A DNA stretch of 7,735 nt. Origin: an uncultured Saprospiraceae bacterium (lineage in GTDB: Bacteria; Bacteroidota; Bacteroidia; Chitinophagales; Saprospiraceae). The notes beneath the pieces were generated by a model, which searched no databases, was not told the origin of the DNA, and saw nothing but the letters and a program-made list of their open reading frames with translations. The stretch is taken from NCBI GenBank assembly GCA_937921525.1, contig CAKZUM010000149.1:1-7735 (forward strand). The letters are read 5' to 3'. Shown piece by piece: positions 1 through 7,134 of the stretch; positions within the stretch are counted from its first letter, which is position 1, and the number at the start of each line of letters is the position of its first letter. The position numbers and the translations under genes are program-made.

Positions 1-205
1 TACATTTAAAATGGTCTTTTGTCCTTTATACTGCCTTGAAAAAATGTTCATTTATACCAGATAAAATCTCATTTTTTCAAGTTGTCTAAAGTAAAAAATC
101 TTCATTTTAAATCGTAAACTTTATTTATCCCTCGTTCCTAACAAATAAGTAGATACAAAAAATCTGCCCAACTCATCAAATCAGAAAGAAATTTACCTTA
201 ACTAT
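1..205. other. non-coding AT-rich left edge
   Basis: This stretch is very AT-rich and contains no convincing open reading frame. The plus-strand frames that are open at the left edge close within about 30 codons and show no recognisable protein, so a gene tail entering from the left cannot be shown or excluded. I saw no TAnnTTTG box, tRNA or strong hairpin here. Together with the terminator at 206-249 and the short 3' flank of the aconitase gene, it makes up the non-coding sequence before position 317. Confidence 0.6.
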
Positions 206-249
206 AAAAAAAAGACTATTCCAAGCAATATGGAATAGTCTTTTTATAA
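206..249 (-). terminator. Rho-independent terminator, probably bidirectional, after the aconitase gene
   Basis: A perfect 10-bp stem, GACTATTCCA at 214-223 and TGGAATAGTC at 231-240, encloses a 7-base loop. The stem is flanked by seven A on the left and five T on the right, so it reads as stem plus U-tract on both strands. It lies about 70 bases beyond the aconitase stop codon on the minus strand. It should therefore end that transcript, and could also stop rightward transcription entering from the left. Confidence 0.85.
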
Positions 250-316
250 AATATACCTTATGTAGGGTATTAGGAATAAAAAACAATAACTATTATATTT
301 ATTATTCTTTCATTCC

Positions 317-2587
317 TTAAGAAGCTTTCATTTCTTTTCTGATTTTATTCAAAGCAGAACCCATATTGACCCAATCAATTTGAGCTTGGTTGTAGGTATG
401 CTTTACTTCAAATTTCTCTGAAGTACCATCTGCATGATCTAATTTAATCGTTAAAGTTTTGCCAGGAGCAAAATCCTTAAAATTAGTAATAGATACATAA
501 TCATCTTGGCGAACCTTATCGTAATCAGCAGGATTCTTGAAAGTCAAGGCTAACATTCCTTGCTTCTTCAAGTTCGTTTCGTGGATTCGCGCAAAAGATT
601 TCACAATTACTGCATTCACTCCTAAAAATCTAGGTTCCATTGCCGCGTGTTCTCTAGAAGAACCTTCTCCTAAGTTCTCTTCTCCAAATACAACAGAACC
701 AATATTATTATCTCTGTAGTAAATAGCTGTAGTAGGAACTGGTCCGTACTTTCCTGTTTCGACATTTAATACTTTATTGGTTTCTCCATTAAAAGCATTA
801 ATCGCACCGATATAACAGTTCTGAGAGATATTTTCTAAGTGACCTCTAAACTTCAACCATGGTCCAGCCATAGAGATATGATCCGTTGTACACTTACCCT
901 TCGCCTTAATTAACACCCGCATTTTCTTTAACTTGGCTTGTGTTAGTTTCTTAAAAGGTGTTAGTAATTGTAAACGATCAGAACTTTTTGATACAGATAC
1001 TTTCACCTTGCTACCATCTTCAATAGCTGGAACAAATCCTGCATCTTCTACATCAAAGCCTTTTGGCGGTAGCTCTACACCGACAGGTGGCTTTAACTTA
1101 AATTTTCTACCATTAGCGCCGACTAGTTTATCCTTTAAAGGGTTGAAGCACATATCTCCAGCCATTGCCATTGCAGTTACTATTTCTGGAGAAGCTACAA
1201 ATCCATGTGTATTAGGATTACCATCATTCCGCTTAGCAAAGTTTCTATTGAAAGAAGTGATGATAGAGTTTTTACGATTTGGATCATCTGTATGCCTTGC
1301 CCATTGACCGATACATGGTCCACAAGCATTGGCTAAAACAACACCACCAATCTTTTCAAAATCATCTAATACACCATCTCTTTCTACCGTAAATCTAATT
1401 TGCTCAGACCCCGGTGTAATAGTAAATTCAGAAGCAACTTTAAGCCCTTTTTTAGCAGCTTGTTGTGCTAAAGAAGCTGCTCTTGTTAAATCTTCATAAG
1501 AAGAATTCGTACAAGAACCGATCAAGCCTACCTCCAACTTTTGTGGGTAGCCCTTCTCTTTTACGACCTTACCAAATTCAGAAATTGGATAAGCTGCATC
1601 TGGTGTATAAGGGCCATTAATATGTGGCTCTAATTTAGACAAGTTAATCTCAATAACTTGATCGAAATAATCTTTAGGTTTCTTATAAACTTCAGGATCA
1701 CCTGTTAAGTGTTCTTTTACTGCATCGGCTAATTTAGCTACATCGGCTCTACCAGTAGCTTTTAAATAACGCTTCATAGCCGCATCATATCCGAACGTAG
1801 AAGTAGTCGCTCCAATCTCTGCGCCCATATTACCGATTGTACCTTTACCCGTACAAGATAATCTTTTAGCACCGGGGCCAAAATATTCAACTACTGCACC
1901 AGTACCTCCTTTTACCGTAAGGATACCTGCCACTTTCAAAATGACATCTTTTGCAGAAGTCCAACCATCCAACTTACCAGTTAATTTCACACCGATAATC
2001 TTTGGCATTTTCAGTTCCCAAGGCATATCCGCCATCACATCTACTGCATCCGCACCACCTACTCCGATTGCCAACATTCCCAGTCCTGCACCATTGGGTG
2101 TATGAGAATCTGTACCAATCATCATACCACCGGGGAATGCATAATTCTCCAAAACAATTTGGTGAATAATACCTGCACCAGGCTTCCAAAAGCCAATACC
2201 ATATTTATTAGAAACGGAAGCTAAGAAGTCATATACTTCTTTGTTCACATCATTTGCAATTGCTAAATCTTTATCTGCACCTACTTTCGCTTGGATCAAG
2301 TGGTCACAGTGTACCGTTGAAGGAACGGCTACTTTTGGCTTACCAGCCATCATGAATTGTAGTAAGGCCATTTGGGCAGTGGCATCCTGCATCGCTACTC
2401 TATCGGGCGCAAAGAAAACATAATCTTTGCCTCTTCCGTATTTCTTTAGACGAGATTCCTTGTGAAGGTGAGCGTATAATATTTTCTCCGTCAACGTAAG
2501 TGGACGACCAAGTTTTTTTCTAGCAGCTGCCACCTTTTTGGGAAGTGCTTCGTAAAAAGCTTTGATCATTTCAATATCAAAAGCCAT
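317..2587 (-). CDS. acn: aconitate hydratase (mitochondrial-type aconitase)
   Basis: Cytoplasmic [4Fe-4S] enzyme that interconverts citrate and isocitrate through cis-aconitate in the TCA cycle. The 756-residue length and motif spacing match the mitochondrial-type aconitase rather than the longer AcnA/IRP or AcnB forms. The three cluster-ligand cysteines are C359 (in GSCTNSS), C422 and C425 (in ACGPCIGQW). The active-site aspartate-serine-histidine is at 160-162, the substrate arginines are R448, R453, R581 and R645, and the catalytic serine lies in GEGSSREH at 641-648 (S643). Residues 1 to about 500 form the cluster-binding domains; about 560-700 form the C-terminal swivel domain. The ATG start gives the usual MAFD N-terminus, and no Shine-Dalgarno precedes it, as is normal in Bacteroidota. 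The gene is monocistronic here, divergent from proB, with a terminator 70 bases after its TAA. All key residues are intact, so it should be functional. Confidence 0.97.
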   Translation of the reverse strand: MAFDIEMIKAFYEALPKKVAAARKKLGRPLTLTEKILYAHLHKESRLKKYGRGKDYVFFAPDRVAMQDATAQMALLQFMMAGKPKVAVPSTVHCDHLIQAKVGADKDLAIANDVNKEVYDFLASVSNKYGIGFWKPGAGIIHQIVLENYAFPGGMMIGTDSHTPNGAGLGMLAIGVGGADAVDVMADMPWELKMPKIIGVKLTGKLDGWTSAKDVILKVAGILTVKGGTGAVVEYFGPGAKRLSCTGKGTIGNMGAEIGATTSTFGYDAAMKRYLKATGRADVAKLADAVKEHLTGDPEVYKKPKDYFDQVIEINLSKLEPHINGPYTPDAAYPISEFGKVVKEKGYPQKLEVGLIGSCTNSSYEDLTRAASLAQQAAKKGLKVASEFTITPGSEQIRFTVERDGVLDDFEKIGGVVLANACGPCIGQWARHTDDPNRKNSIITSFNRNFAKRNDGNPNTHGFVASPEIVTAMAMAGDMCFNPLKDKLVGANGRKFKLKPPVGVELPPKGFDVEDAGFVPAIEDGSKVKVSVSKSSDRLQLLTPFKKLTQAKLKKMRVLIKAKGKCTTDHISMAGPWLKFRGHLENISQNCYIGAINAFNGETNKVLNVETGKYGPVPTTAIYYRDNNIGSVVFGEENLGEGSSREHAAMEPRFLGVNAVIVKSFARIHETNLKKQGMLALTFKNPADYDKVRQDDYVSITNFKDFAPGKTLTIKLDHADGTSEKFEVKHTYNQAQIDWVNMGSALNKIRKEMKAS

Positions 2588-2745
2588 AAGCTAATAAGTT
2601 TGTGTGTTGTGAATGAAAAGAAAATTGACTATTATCTTTAAACCATAAAAGTAATAACTTTCTAATACTTTTATTTTAGTAATGATTTCTAAAAAAACAG
2701 ATCAACCAGTTTTTAAGTTCATTTAAAGATTCACTTATCTATTTT

Positions 2746-2753
2746 CAAAAATA
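2746..2753 (-). promoter_or_regulatory. candidate -7 box for acn (proximal)
   Basis: Read on the minus strand this is TATTTTTG, matching the Bacteroidota -7 consensus TAnnTTTG. A TTTG lies 24 bases further upstream, slightly more than the usual 19-21 base spacing to the -33 element. Use of this box would give an acn leader of about 150 bases. Such short matches are common in AT-rich DNA, so this is only a candidate. Confidence 0.25.
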
Positions 2754-2786
2754 TGTTCTTTGATAAATTCAATATTGCAAAGAACA
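2754..2786. promoter_or_regulatory. 9-bp inverted repeat, possible operator
   Basis: TGTTCTTTG at 2754-2762 and CAAAGAACA at 2778-2786 are exact reverse complements, separated by 15 bases. The centre-to-centre distance of 24 bases is close to two helical turns, as expected for a dimeric regulator binding one DNA face. The repeat sits in the divergent gap, immediately next to the proximal acn -7 candidate and overlapping the distal one by two bases. It could instead form a hairpin at the start of a long acn leader. The regulator is unknown. Confidence 0.4.
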
Positions 2787-2792
2787 AAAGTA
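2785..2792 (-). promoter_or_regulatory. candidate -7 box for acn (distal)
   Basis: On the minus strand this reads TACTTTTG, a full TAnnTTTG match. No TTG or TTTG lies at the preferred 19-21 base spacing upstream, and the implied leader of nearly 190 bases is long. It overlaps the outer two bases of the inverted repeat at 2754-2786. Confidence 0.22.
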
Positions 2793-2885
2793 AAGCGTAA
2801 AGGTACAATATTTGGTATATCTTGCACAACTTTACAAAGGACTTGTTGTGATTTCTAACGAGTCTAAATAAACAATGAAATTTTC

Positions 2886-2893
2886 TAACTTTG
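2886..2893 (+). promoter_or_regulatory. candidate -7 box for proB
   Basis: TAACTTTG is a full match to the Bacteroidota -7 consensus TAnnTTTG and lies 42 bases before the proB start codon, a natural distance. Transcription would begin near 2900, just upstream of the small ORF at 2907. No clear TTTG is visible at the -33 position, so the promoter is plausible but not secure. Confidence 0.4.
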
Positions 2894-2906
2894 CTCATTT
2901 CAATCA

Positions 2907-2939
2907 ATGAGTATTTTATATAGTACGCTAGTTCAATGA
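2907..2939 (+). CDS. possible 10-residue leader ORF coupled to proB
   Basis: An ATG at 2907 opens a 10-codon frame encoding MSILYSTLVQ. Its TGA stop at 2937-2939 overlaps the proB ATG at 2936-2938 as ATGA. This stop-start overlap is the classical geometry for translational coupling. If transcription starts near 2900, as the -7 box at 2886 suggests, this ATG would be only a few bases from the 5' end. The peptide contains no proline or glutamate codons, so classical amino-acid attenuation is not suggested. The overlap could be chance, because ATGA overlaps of such short frames are easily generated. I do not recognise the peptide. Confidence 0.25.
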   Translation: MSILYSTLVQ

Positions 2940-4012
2940 ATAGTTACAAAAAAATAGTGGTAAAGGTTGGTACAAATGTATTAACTAGAACAGATGGTAT
3001 TTTAGATCTTACGGCTATTAGTCATTTAGTCGATCAAATTGTTGCTTTAAAAAAAGAAGGAGTAGCTGTTATTTTAGTATCTTCTGGTGCTGTTGGTGCA
3101 GGTCGGTCTACCGTGAAATTATCAAAAAATCTAAACAAGATTGTACAGCGACAAGTCTACTCTTCTGTAGGACAAGTTCGTTTAATGAATACCTACACTA
3201 CTTTATTTGGGAATTATAAAATCCATTGCGGGCAAGTATTAGCGACAAAAGAAGACTTTAGAGATCGCACCCATTATCTAAACATGAAGAATTGTTTTCA
3301 AGCTTTATTGAGAGATAATGTTATTCCCATTGTCAATGAAAATGATGTAATCTCCGTCAACGAATTAATGTTTACCGATAATGATGAGCTTGCTGGACTA
3401 ATCGCTTCTATGATGAATGCAGATGCCTTAATGATACTGAGTACGGTAGATGGTATTTTAGACGGGCATCCTGATAAACCAGATAGTCAAACAATCACAG
3501 AAATTGATCCTGATGATAAACAAATTTTAAAAGTAATCCTTCCTTCTAAATCTTCTTTTGGAAGAGGGGGAATGGCCACTAAATTTAATATGGCCAAGAA
3601 GGTTTCTAAATTAGGAATTACCACTTTTATCGCTAATGGAAAACGACCTAATATCATTTTAGATATTAATAAGGGAGATTTCATCGGCACTAAAATTCTT
3701 CCAAAAGGTAATGCCTCTAATATTAAAAAATGGATCGCATTCAACGAGGTAGCAGAAAAAGGAATTGTTTATATTAATGATGGGGCGGTAGAAGCTTTAC
3801 GCTCTACTGCTAAGATCACTAGCTTGCTTCCTGTAGGAATAATAAAAATTGAAGGGGCTTTTAAAAAAGGGGATATTGTAAAAATTGTTGATAAAGAAGG
3901 TAAAGCACTCGGAATAGGTATCACACAGTATGGTATAGAAAAAGCGCAAGAATTACTAGGGCAAAAAGGAAAGAAGGCACTTATTCATTATGATTATTTA
4001 GTGTTGGAATAG
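2936..4012 (+). CDS. proB: glutamate 5-kinase
   Basis: Cytoplasmic enzyme that phosphorylates L-glutamate with ATP to gamma-glutamyl phosphate, the first step of proline synthesis. The 358-residue protein has both domains of the full-length family. An amino-acid kinase domain spans about 5-255, and a C-terminal PUA domain spans about 272-352. Visible active-site residues follow E. coli numbering almost exactly: K10 in VVKVGTN, the SSGA loop with S50, NEND at 134-137, TDND at 147-150 and the GRGGMATK nucleotide loop ending at K216. The start at 2936 gives the expected N-terminus immediately before the first beta strand. There is no Shine-Dalgarno. proA, often adjacent in other bacteria, is not next to it: the following gene is convergent and unrelated. 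Feedback inhibition by proline is a family property and is not visible here. Confidence 0.96.
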   Translation: MNSYKKIVVKVGTNVLTRTDGILDLTAISHLVDQIVALKKEGVAVILVSSGAVGAGRSTVKLSKNLNKIVQRQVYSSVGQVRLMNTYTTLFGNYKIHCGQVLATKEDFRDRTHYLNMKNCFQALLRDNVIPIVNENDVISVNELMFTDNDELAGLIASMMNADALMILSTVDGILDGHPDKPDSQTITEIDPDDKQILKVILPSKSSFGRGGMATKFNMAKKVSKLGITTFIANGKRPNIILDINKGDFIGTKILPKGNASNIKKWIAFNEVAEKGIVYINDGAVEALRSTAKITSLLPVGIIKIEGAFKKGDIVKIVDKEGKALGIGITQYGIEKAQELLGQKGKKALIHYDYLVLE

Positions 4013-4024
4013 ACTCTTTTTATG

Positions 4025-4186
4025 GAAGTCAGAGGTCAGATCGTCAACTCCGTTTGACTTGAACAACGTTTACTAAACCTTTAAGGTTTAGTAAACGTAA
4101 AATATCCTATTTGTAGGAGTTGTTAGCAATCTGACAGCGTAGCGATCTGACTTCTGACAGTTTATGAAATAAACGATCTGACTTCT
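4025..4186. repeat. inverted/direct repeat cluster between convergent genes
   Basis: The gap between proB and the protease is nearly filled by a layered repeat. On the left are GAAGTCAG (4025-4032) and GTCAGATCG (4035-4043). On the right, CGATCTGACTTCT occurs twice as a direct repeat (4143-4155 and 4174-4186), with a diverged CAATCTGAC at 4127-4135. The left units are inverted copies of the right ones. Inside them CAACTCC (4045-4051) and GGAGTTG (4116-4122) pair, and inside those lies the palindrome at 4066-4098. The nested arrangement resembles a REP/BIME-like or miniature element. There is no coding capacity and no clear target duplication. The right end lies only 5 bases from the protease stop codon. 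Confidence 0.7.
4066..4098. terminator. 16-bp palindrome, likely transcription barrier between convergent genes
   Basis: ACGTTTACTAAACCTT and its exact reverse complement flank a single central T, giving a 33-base near-perfect palindrome that could extrude as a hairpin with a stem of about 14 bp. It sits 54 bases after the proB stop and about 95 bases after the protease stop, where a bidirectional terminator would be expected. Neither side has a proper T-tract, so it is not a canonical Rho-independent terminator. It may simply be the core of the surrounding repeat. Confidence 0.45.
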
Positions 4187-4191
4187 TCTCC

Positions 4192-5730
4192 TTAGTCTAT
4201 CACCAATTCCAAAGCCTTAGCAGGCTGAATCAATCTACCTGTTTCGTTTACCGCTTTCGTATCTTTTCCTGATTGATGTAGTATCCGATAAACCTCTTTG
4301 GCAGTCAAATCAGGTTGAATACTTTTTAACATCCCTATCAATCCAGATACATAAGGCGTTGCCATTGATGTGCCGCTAAATGTAGCATATTTATTACCGG
4401 GTATCGTAGAAAAAATATCTACCCCTGGAGCAGCAAGGGTCATTTCAATATCTGTTACGTAATTAGAAAACGTAGCTCTATTTAAATCAGCATCTATGGC
4501 TGTCACCGTTATTACATCTGCTAAATTAGCAGGAGAAAAGTCTCTTGCATCCCTGTTCGAGTTACCTGCTGCTACGACAATAATAGCTCCTTTTTTTGTA
4601 CAATAATTGACTACATCTTCATAGGCTTTTTGCTTCGATGCACTATTCATTCCTCCTAGAGACATAGAAATTACATCTGCACCACTATCTGCGGCTAGTA
4701 TCATCCCATCAATAATTCGTTTTTGCGTACCTACCCCAAATCCACTTAATACTTGTATACTAGTTACTTGTACAAATTGATTACTGGGAGCAAAGGAAGC
4801 GATACCTATTCCGTTATTAGAAACTGCCGCAGCAATTCCTGCACAATGCGTTCCGTGACCTCTATTATCCGTATCATATCGTTGATCGATAGATTTAAAA
4901 TTAGCGGCTAAATCTTCATGCTTTGCATCTACACCTGTATCTAAAATAGCAACTAATGCTTTCGATTTTGGCTTGATTTTACTTTTACTAAGTCCCTTGT
5001 ACAATACATCTACGCCCATTACATCGAAGCCCCACAATTGAGATACCTCCGGGTCATCTACTCCAAATTGCTTTTCAGCTTTTGCCGTACTTCCAGTTTC
5101 TAATGGACTTAATCGAACTACTTCATTTTGTTCTACCCACTCCACAAGTCCTGTTTGGTTAAGGGCTTTTTGAATCGCTGCTACTTGTGATTGATAACGA
5201 TCTGGGATATTTAATAAATAATAATCTTCTAATGTAGAAGTTGTTTTAGGGGAAAAGGCTTTTTCATAAGTAATTCCATAGGCGTCTAAAACAAAACCTA
5301 TATCCGTAATAATACTAGCCGACTTGAGTTCTACTAATAATTCTCCATCTTTTGCTAGTTCTATTTCCGTATCAACATTGATGGTATCTTCCAATTGCTG
5401 AGGGAACGTTTGTTCCAATATACTTCCGCCCTTCGAAGCAAAAAGACCATATAAGCCCGCAAGCATCGCAAAAAAGAGTAAGGTGTTTTTTCTAAAGAAA
5501 CTAAAAAAGGAAGCAATCAATCCCATCGTAAAAAGATCTCTTCCGACAACAAAACATTTATAATTCAGTGTTGCTTCGGAAAAACCTAGACTGAGGAGAT
5601 AAGTCAAAAAACTACCAAAAAATAATTTACTAACAAAACTGCTTAAAGTCTGCTTTTCTTGGAAATAGAACCAAGCAATTAAGGTACTCAGACTGAGAAT
5701 AAATGTTATTGGATATAGTGCAGTTAACAT
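4192..5730 (-). CDS. membrane-anchored subtilisin-family (S8) serine protease
   Basis: Serine endopeptidase of 512 residues. The catalytic triad is complete: D264 in ILDTGVD, H292 in GHGTHCAG and S455 in SGTSMATP, with the oxyanion asparagine N390 in AAGNSN. The N-terminus has no ordinary signal peptide. Instead four hydrophobic segments lie at about 3-22, 34-50, 65-80 and 82-98. The positive charges R80/K81 between helices 3 and 4 and K26/K35 between helices 1 and 2 suggest those loops are cytoplasmic, which places both termini and the protease in the periplasm. Residues about 128-208 resemble an inhibitor I9-like propeptide, ending in a VEWVEQNEVVRL strand. The protein stops directly after the catalytic domain, so no T9SS sorting domain is present. 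The ATG at 5730 is needed for the first helix. The substrate is unknown. The gene is convergent with proB. Confidence 0.93.
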   Translation of the reverse strand: MLTALYPITFILSLSTLIAWFYFQEKQTLSSFVSKLFFGSFLTYLLSLGFSEATLNYKCFVVGRDLFTMGLIASFFSFFRKNTLLFFAMLAGLYGLFASKGGSILEQTFPQQLEDTINVDTEIELAKDGELLVELKSASIITDIGFVLDAYGITYEKAFSPKTTSTLEDYYLLNIPDRYQSQVAAIQKALNQTGLVEWVEQNEVVRLSPLETGSTAKAEKQFGVDDPEVSQLWGFDVMGVDVLYKGLSKSKIKPKSKALVAILDTGVDAKHEDLAANFKSIDQRYDTDNRGHGTHCAGIAAAVSNNGIGIASFAPSNQFVQVTSIQVLSGFGVGTQKRIIDGMILAADSGADVISMSLGGMNSASKQKAYEDVVNYCTKKGAIIVVAAGNSNRDARDFSPANLADVITVTAIDADLNRATFSNYVTDIEMTLAAPGVDIFSTIPGNKYATFSGTSMATPYVSGLIGMLKSIQPDLTAKEVYRILHQSGKDTKAVNETGRLIQPAKALELVID

Positions 5731-5833
5731 GTGTATAAATTAAGTTTGACTTATTCTTGGGAAGAATATTCTGTTTTTAAGTTTCTCAAATAACTTCAAT
5801 AATAAAGTTACCTGTAAAACTTAGTTTAAACAA

Positions 5834-5841
5834 CAAAAATA
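5834..5841 (-). promoter_or_regulatory. weak -7 candidate for the protease gene
   Basis: On the minus strand this reads TATTTTTG, matching TAnnTTTG, about 105 bases upstream of the protease start. No -33 element is visible at normal spacing. The presence of a terminator further upstream means the protease needs its own promoter in this gap, which is the main reason to list it. Confidence 0.2.
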
Positions 5842-5974
5842 GACGAAGGCGCTCATTTTTAGGTTAGAATGTATTCAAAAGGATATTTAAAGTAAGAGTA
5901 TGTCTAAAAAAGAGGCGTACATAAAAGGAGAGTATAAAAGAAATGATTGATATTGTTTATAACATTACAAACAC

Positions 5975-6015
5975 GAAAAAGGCGAAATAAGATCTAACTT
6001 ATTTCGCCCTTTTGC
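5975..6015 (-). terminator. Rho-independent terminator after porD, bidirectional form
   Basis: A perfect 11-bp stem, GGCGAAATAAG at 5981-5991 and CTTATTTCGCC at 5998-6008, encloses a 6-base loop. An A-tract precedes it and a T-rich tract follows it. On the minus strand the stem is followed by TTTTT, about 37 bases beyond the stop codon of the DUF4835 gene, so it should end that transcript and separate it from the protease gene. Confidence 0.88.
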
Positions 6016-6044
6016 TAATTATTAATTACAGAATTAAGTAACCA

Positions 6045-6962
6045 CTAGATACCAATAGCTCTATATTTATTAGCATTGGCAGCATCTATTTTTGACATAA
6101 TAGAATAGACTCGTGACTTTTGATTTCTGGCAGACACTTTGAATATTTCAATAAGTTCTTCTGATTTTGTAGTCGCAAACATTTGTAAAACCATTGCATT
6201 CAAATAGGCTTTATTGACTTGACTAACAGTCTCCAATACTTGCATTAAAACTGCTTTGCCAGCATCTACATCTTCCTCCATTATATCCAAGCCTTGCCGG
6301 TGATAGTTATACATGGCTTCTCTGAAAGGGCGTACACTTGGATTGAGTGTACTCTCTAACATCCAATATCTATTTCTATTACCTTCTCTAGAAGTCCAGC
6401 CAGGAAAAACACTAGCAAAATTTTGAGGGAAAATATTCATAATATTTTGAGCTTTTTGAAAATGAGGTTCTCCGCCATATGGAGCGAAGGTATCATAATC
6501 CAAGCCCAATATCATGTAAGCATAAAAAGACAAAACATGAGTCAGGTTATCTCGAAAACCATTCTCCACAAAATTTAAAGGTTGGAATTGCTCGAAAGTA
6601 AAATTGACACTCTTATCCAAATGTGTCAAGATAGGCGTTTCATAATCCGTCCCGAAAACAGGTCTAACAGCTTGTATTCCTAGTTCTGTTCTAAAACTAG
6701 TCGGCGACATTTCTTCGGATATGGTTAGCTGAATATTTACCTTTATTCGCTCATTATCGCTATAAATATCATCCGTCCATTTTTGGCTATTCATAAACTC
6801 TTCAATCGCCGTTTCTAGACTCTTGAATACTTGTGGATCTGCTTGTGCTTTTTGGGAGTTCACCCGACACGTAACCCTCAACTCTTGAGCGGATAAAGTA
6901 GCAAAGGTACTTAACAATAATAGTACTGGTAAAAAGATATATTTCATAAGATGCAAATTCAT
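6045..6962 (-). CDS. porD: DUF4835 family protein, type IX secretion-associated PorD-like
   Basis: Exported protein of 305 residues whose sequence matches, from memory, the Bacteroidota-specific DUF4835 family, which current annotation names type IX secretion system protein PorD. The biochemical role is not established from sequence. An N-terminal signal peptide is visible: a lysine, a hydrophobic run (about residues 8-22), and a probable cleavage after LSA at residue 25, giving a mature protein that begins QELRV. The family-typical early stretch around VFKSLETAIEEFMNSQKWTDD (46-66) and the central FYAYMILGLDYDTFAPYGGEPHF (146-168) are present. Length is normal for the family. Translation may start instead at the internal ATG for M6 (6945-6947), which gives a more typical MKYIF signal peptide. 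The gene is alone here, with a terminator 37 bases downstream and a repeat-rich region upstream. Confidence 0.85.
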   Translation of the reverse strand: MNLHLMKYIFLPVLLLLSTFATLSAQELRVTCRVNSQKAQADPQVFKSLETAIEEFMNSQKWTDDIYSDNERIKVNIQLTISEEMSPTSFRTELGIQAVRPVFGTDYETPILTHLDKSVNFTFEQFQPLNFVENGFRDNLTHVLSFYAYMILGLDYDTFAPYGGEPHFQKAQNIMNIFPQNFASVFPGWTSREGNRNRYWMLESTLNPSVRPFREAMYNYHRQGLDIMEEDVDAGKAVLMQVLETVSQVNKAYLNAMVLQMFATTKSEELIEIFKVSARNQKSRVYSIMSKIDAANANKYRAIGI

Positions 6963-6965
6963 TTA

Positions 6966-7132
6966 TTCTCTATTTTAGAACAGAGAAGCGAGAATAGAGA
7001 AGTATTTCATTTAAAACGAAATCTGTCTCTGTTCCCCCCCAATCTCGCGGCAGTCGGGGCTGGGCTAGTCTCTATTCTTTAAATCTATATCTACGTATAA
7101 ACGCTCGTGGGGGTTTTATATTTCGTTTTAAA
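6966..7132. repeat. nested inverted-repeat cluster upstream of porD
   Basis: Four exact inverted repeats interleave here. TTCTCTATT (6966-6974) pairs with 6993-7001. GAACAGAGA (6978-6986) pairs with TCTCTGTTC (7026-7034). AGAATAGAGA (6991-7000) pairs with TCTCTATTCT (7069-7078). TTTAAAACGAAAT (7010-7022) pairs with ATTTCGTTTTAAA (7120-7132). A run of seven C (7034-7040) faces a run of five G (7109-7113) inside the largest arm pair. Several pairings are mutually exclusive, so alternative folds are possible. The cluster starts only four bases upstream of the annotated porD start. It could be a mobile repeat remnant or a structured leader. Confidence 0.6.
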
Positions 7133-7134
7133 AC

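Larger units (their letters stand above)
2588..2935. other. divergent acn-proB intergenic region
   Basis: This 348-base gap separates two genes read away from each other and must carry both promoters. It contains plus-strand TAACTTTG near proB, two minus-strand TAnnTTTG matches facing acn, a 9+9 bp inverted repeat at 2754-2786, and a possible short leader ORF that overlaps the proB start. The rest is AT-rich without open frames of note or RNA genes. Confidence 0.7.
5731..6044. other. protease leader and porD 3' flank
   Basis: This 314-base AT-rich gap separates two genes on the minus strand. It holds the terminator at about 5975-6015, a weak -7 candidate for the protease at 5834-5841, and a 10-bp perfect palindrome AGAATATTCT at 5763-5772, about 33 bases upstream of the protease start. 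Two very short plus-strand frames at 5900-5950 and 5943-5990 overlap as ATGA, but nothing else supports them. No RNA gene was recognised. Confidence 0.6.

Noticed and set aside
537..719. 60-codon plus-strand open frame, with similar ones at 2241-2423 (plus) and 1974-2189 (minus)
   Set aside because: All are alternative-frame shadows of the aconitase coding sequence.
933..1307. 124-codon plus-strand open frame
   Set aside because: It lies entirely antisense within the aconitase gene, whose motifs are intact, and its translation resembles no protein family.
3487..3744. 85-codon minus-strand open frame
   Set aside because: It is antisense to the conserved kinase domain of proB, with no independent support.
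4025..4186. Possible CRISPR-like array because CGATCTGACTTCT recurs
   Set aside because: There are only two exact copies, they are short, other copies are inverted, and no cas genes are present.
5763..5772. AGAATATTCT perfect palindrome upstream of the protease
   Set aside because: Only 10 bp and fully AT-rich in its core; such palindromes are expected by chance in this composition.
5900..5990. Two tiny plus-strand frames (16 and 15 residues) overlapping as ATGA
   Set aside because: They are lysine-rich by base composition, there is no promoter match, and the second runs into the terminator hairpin. This looks like chance.
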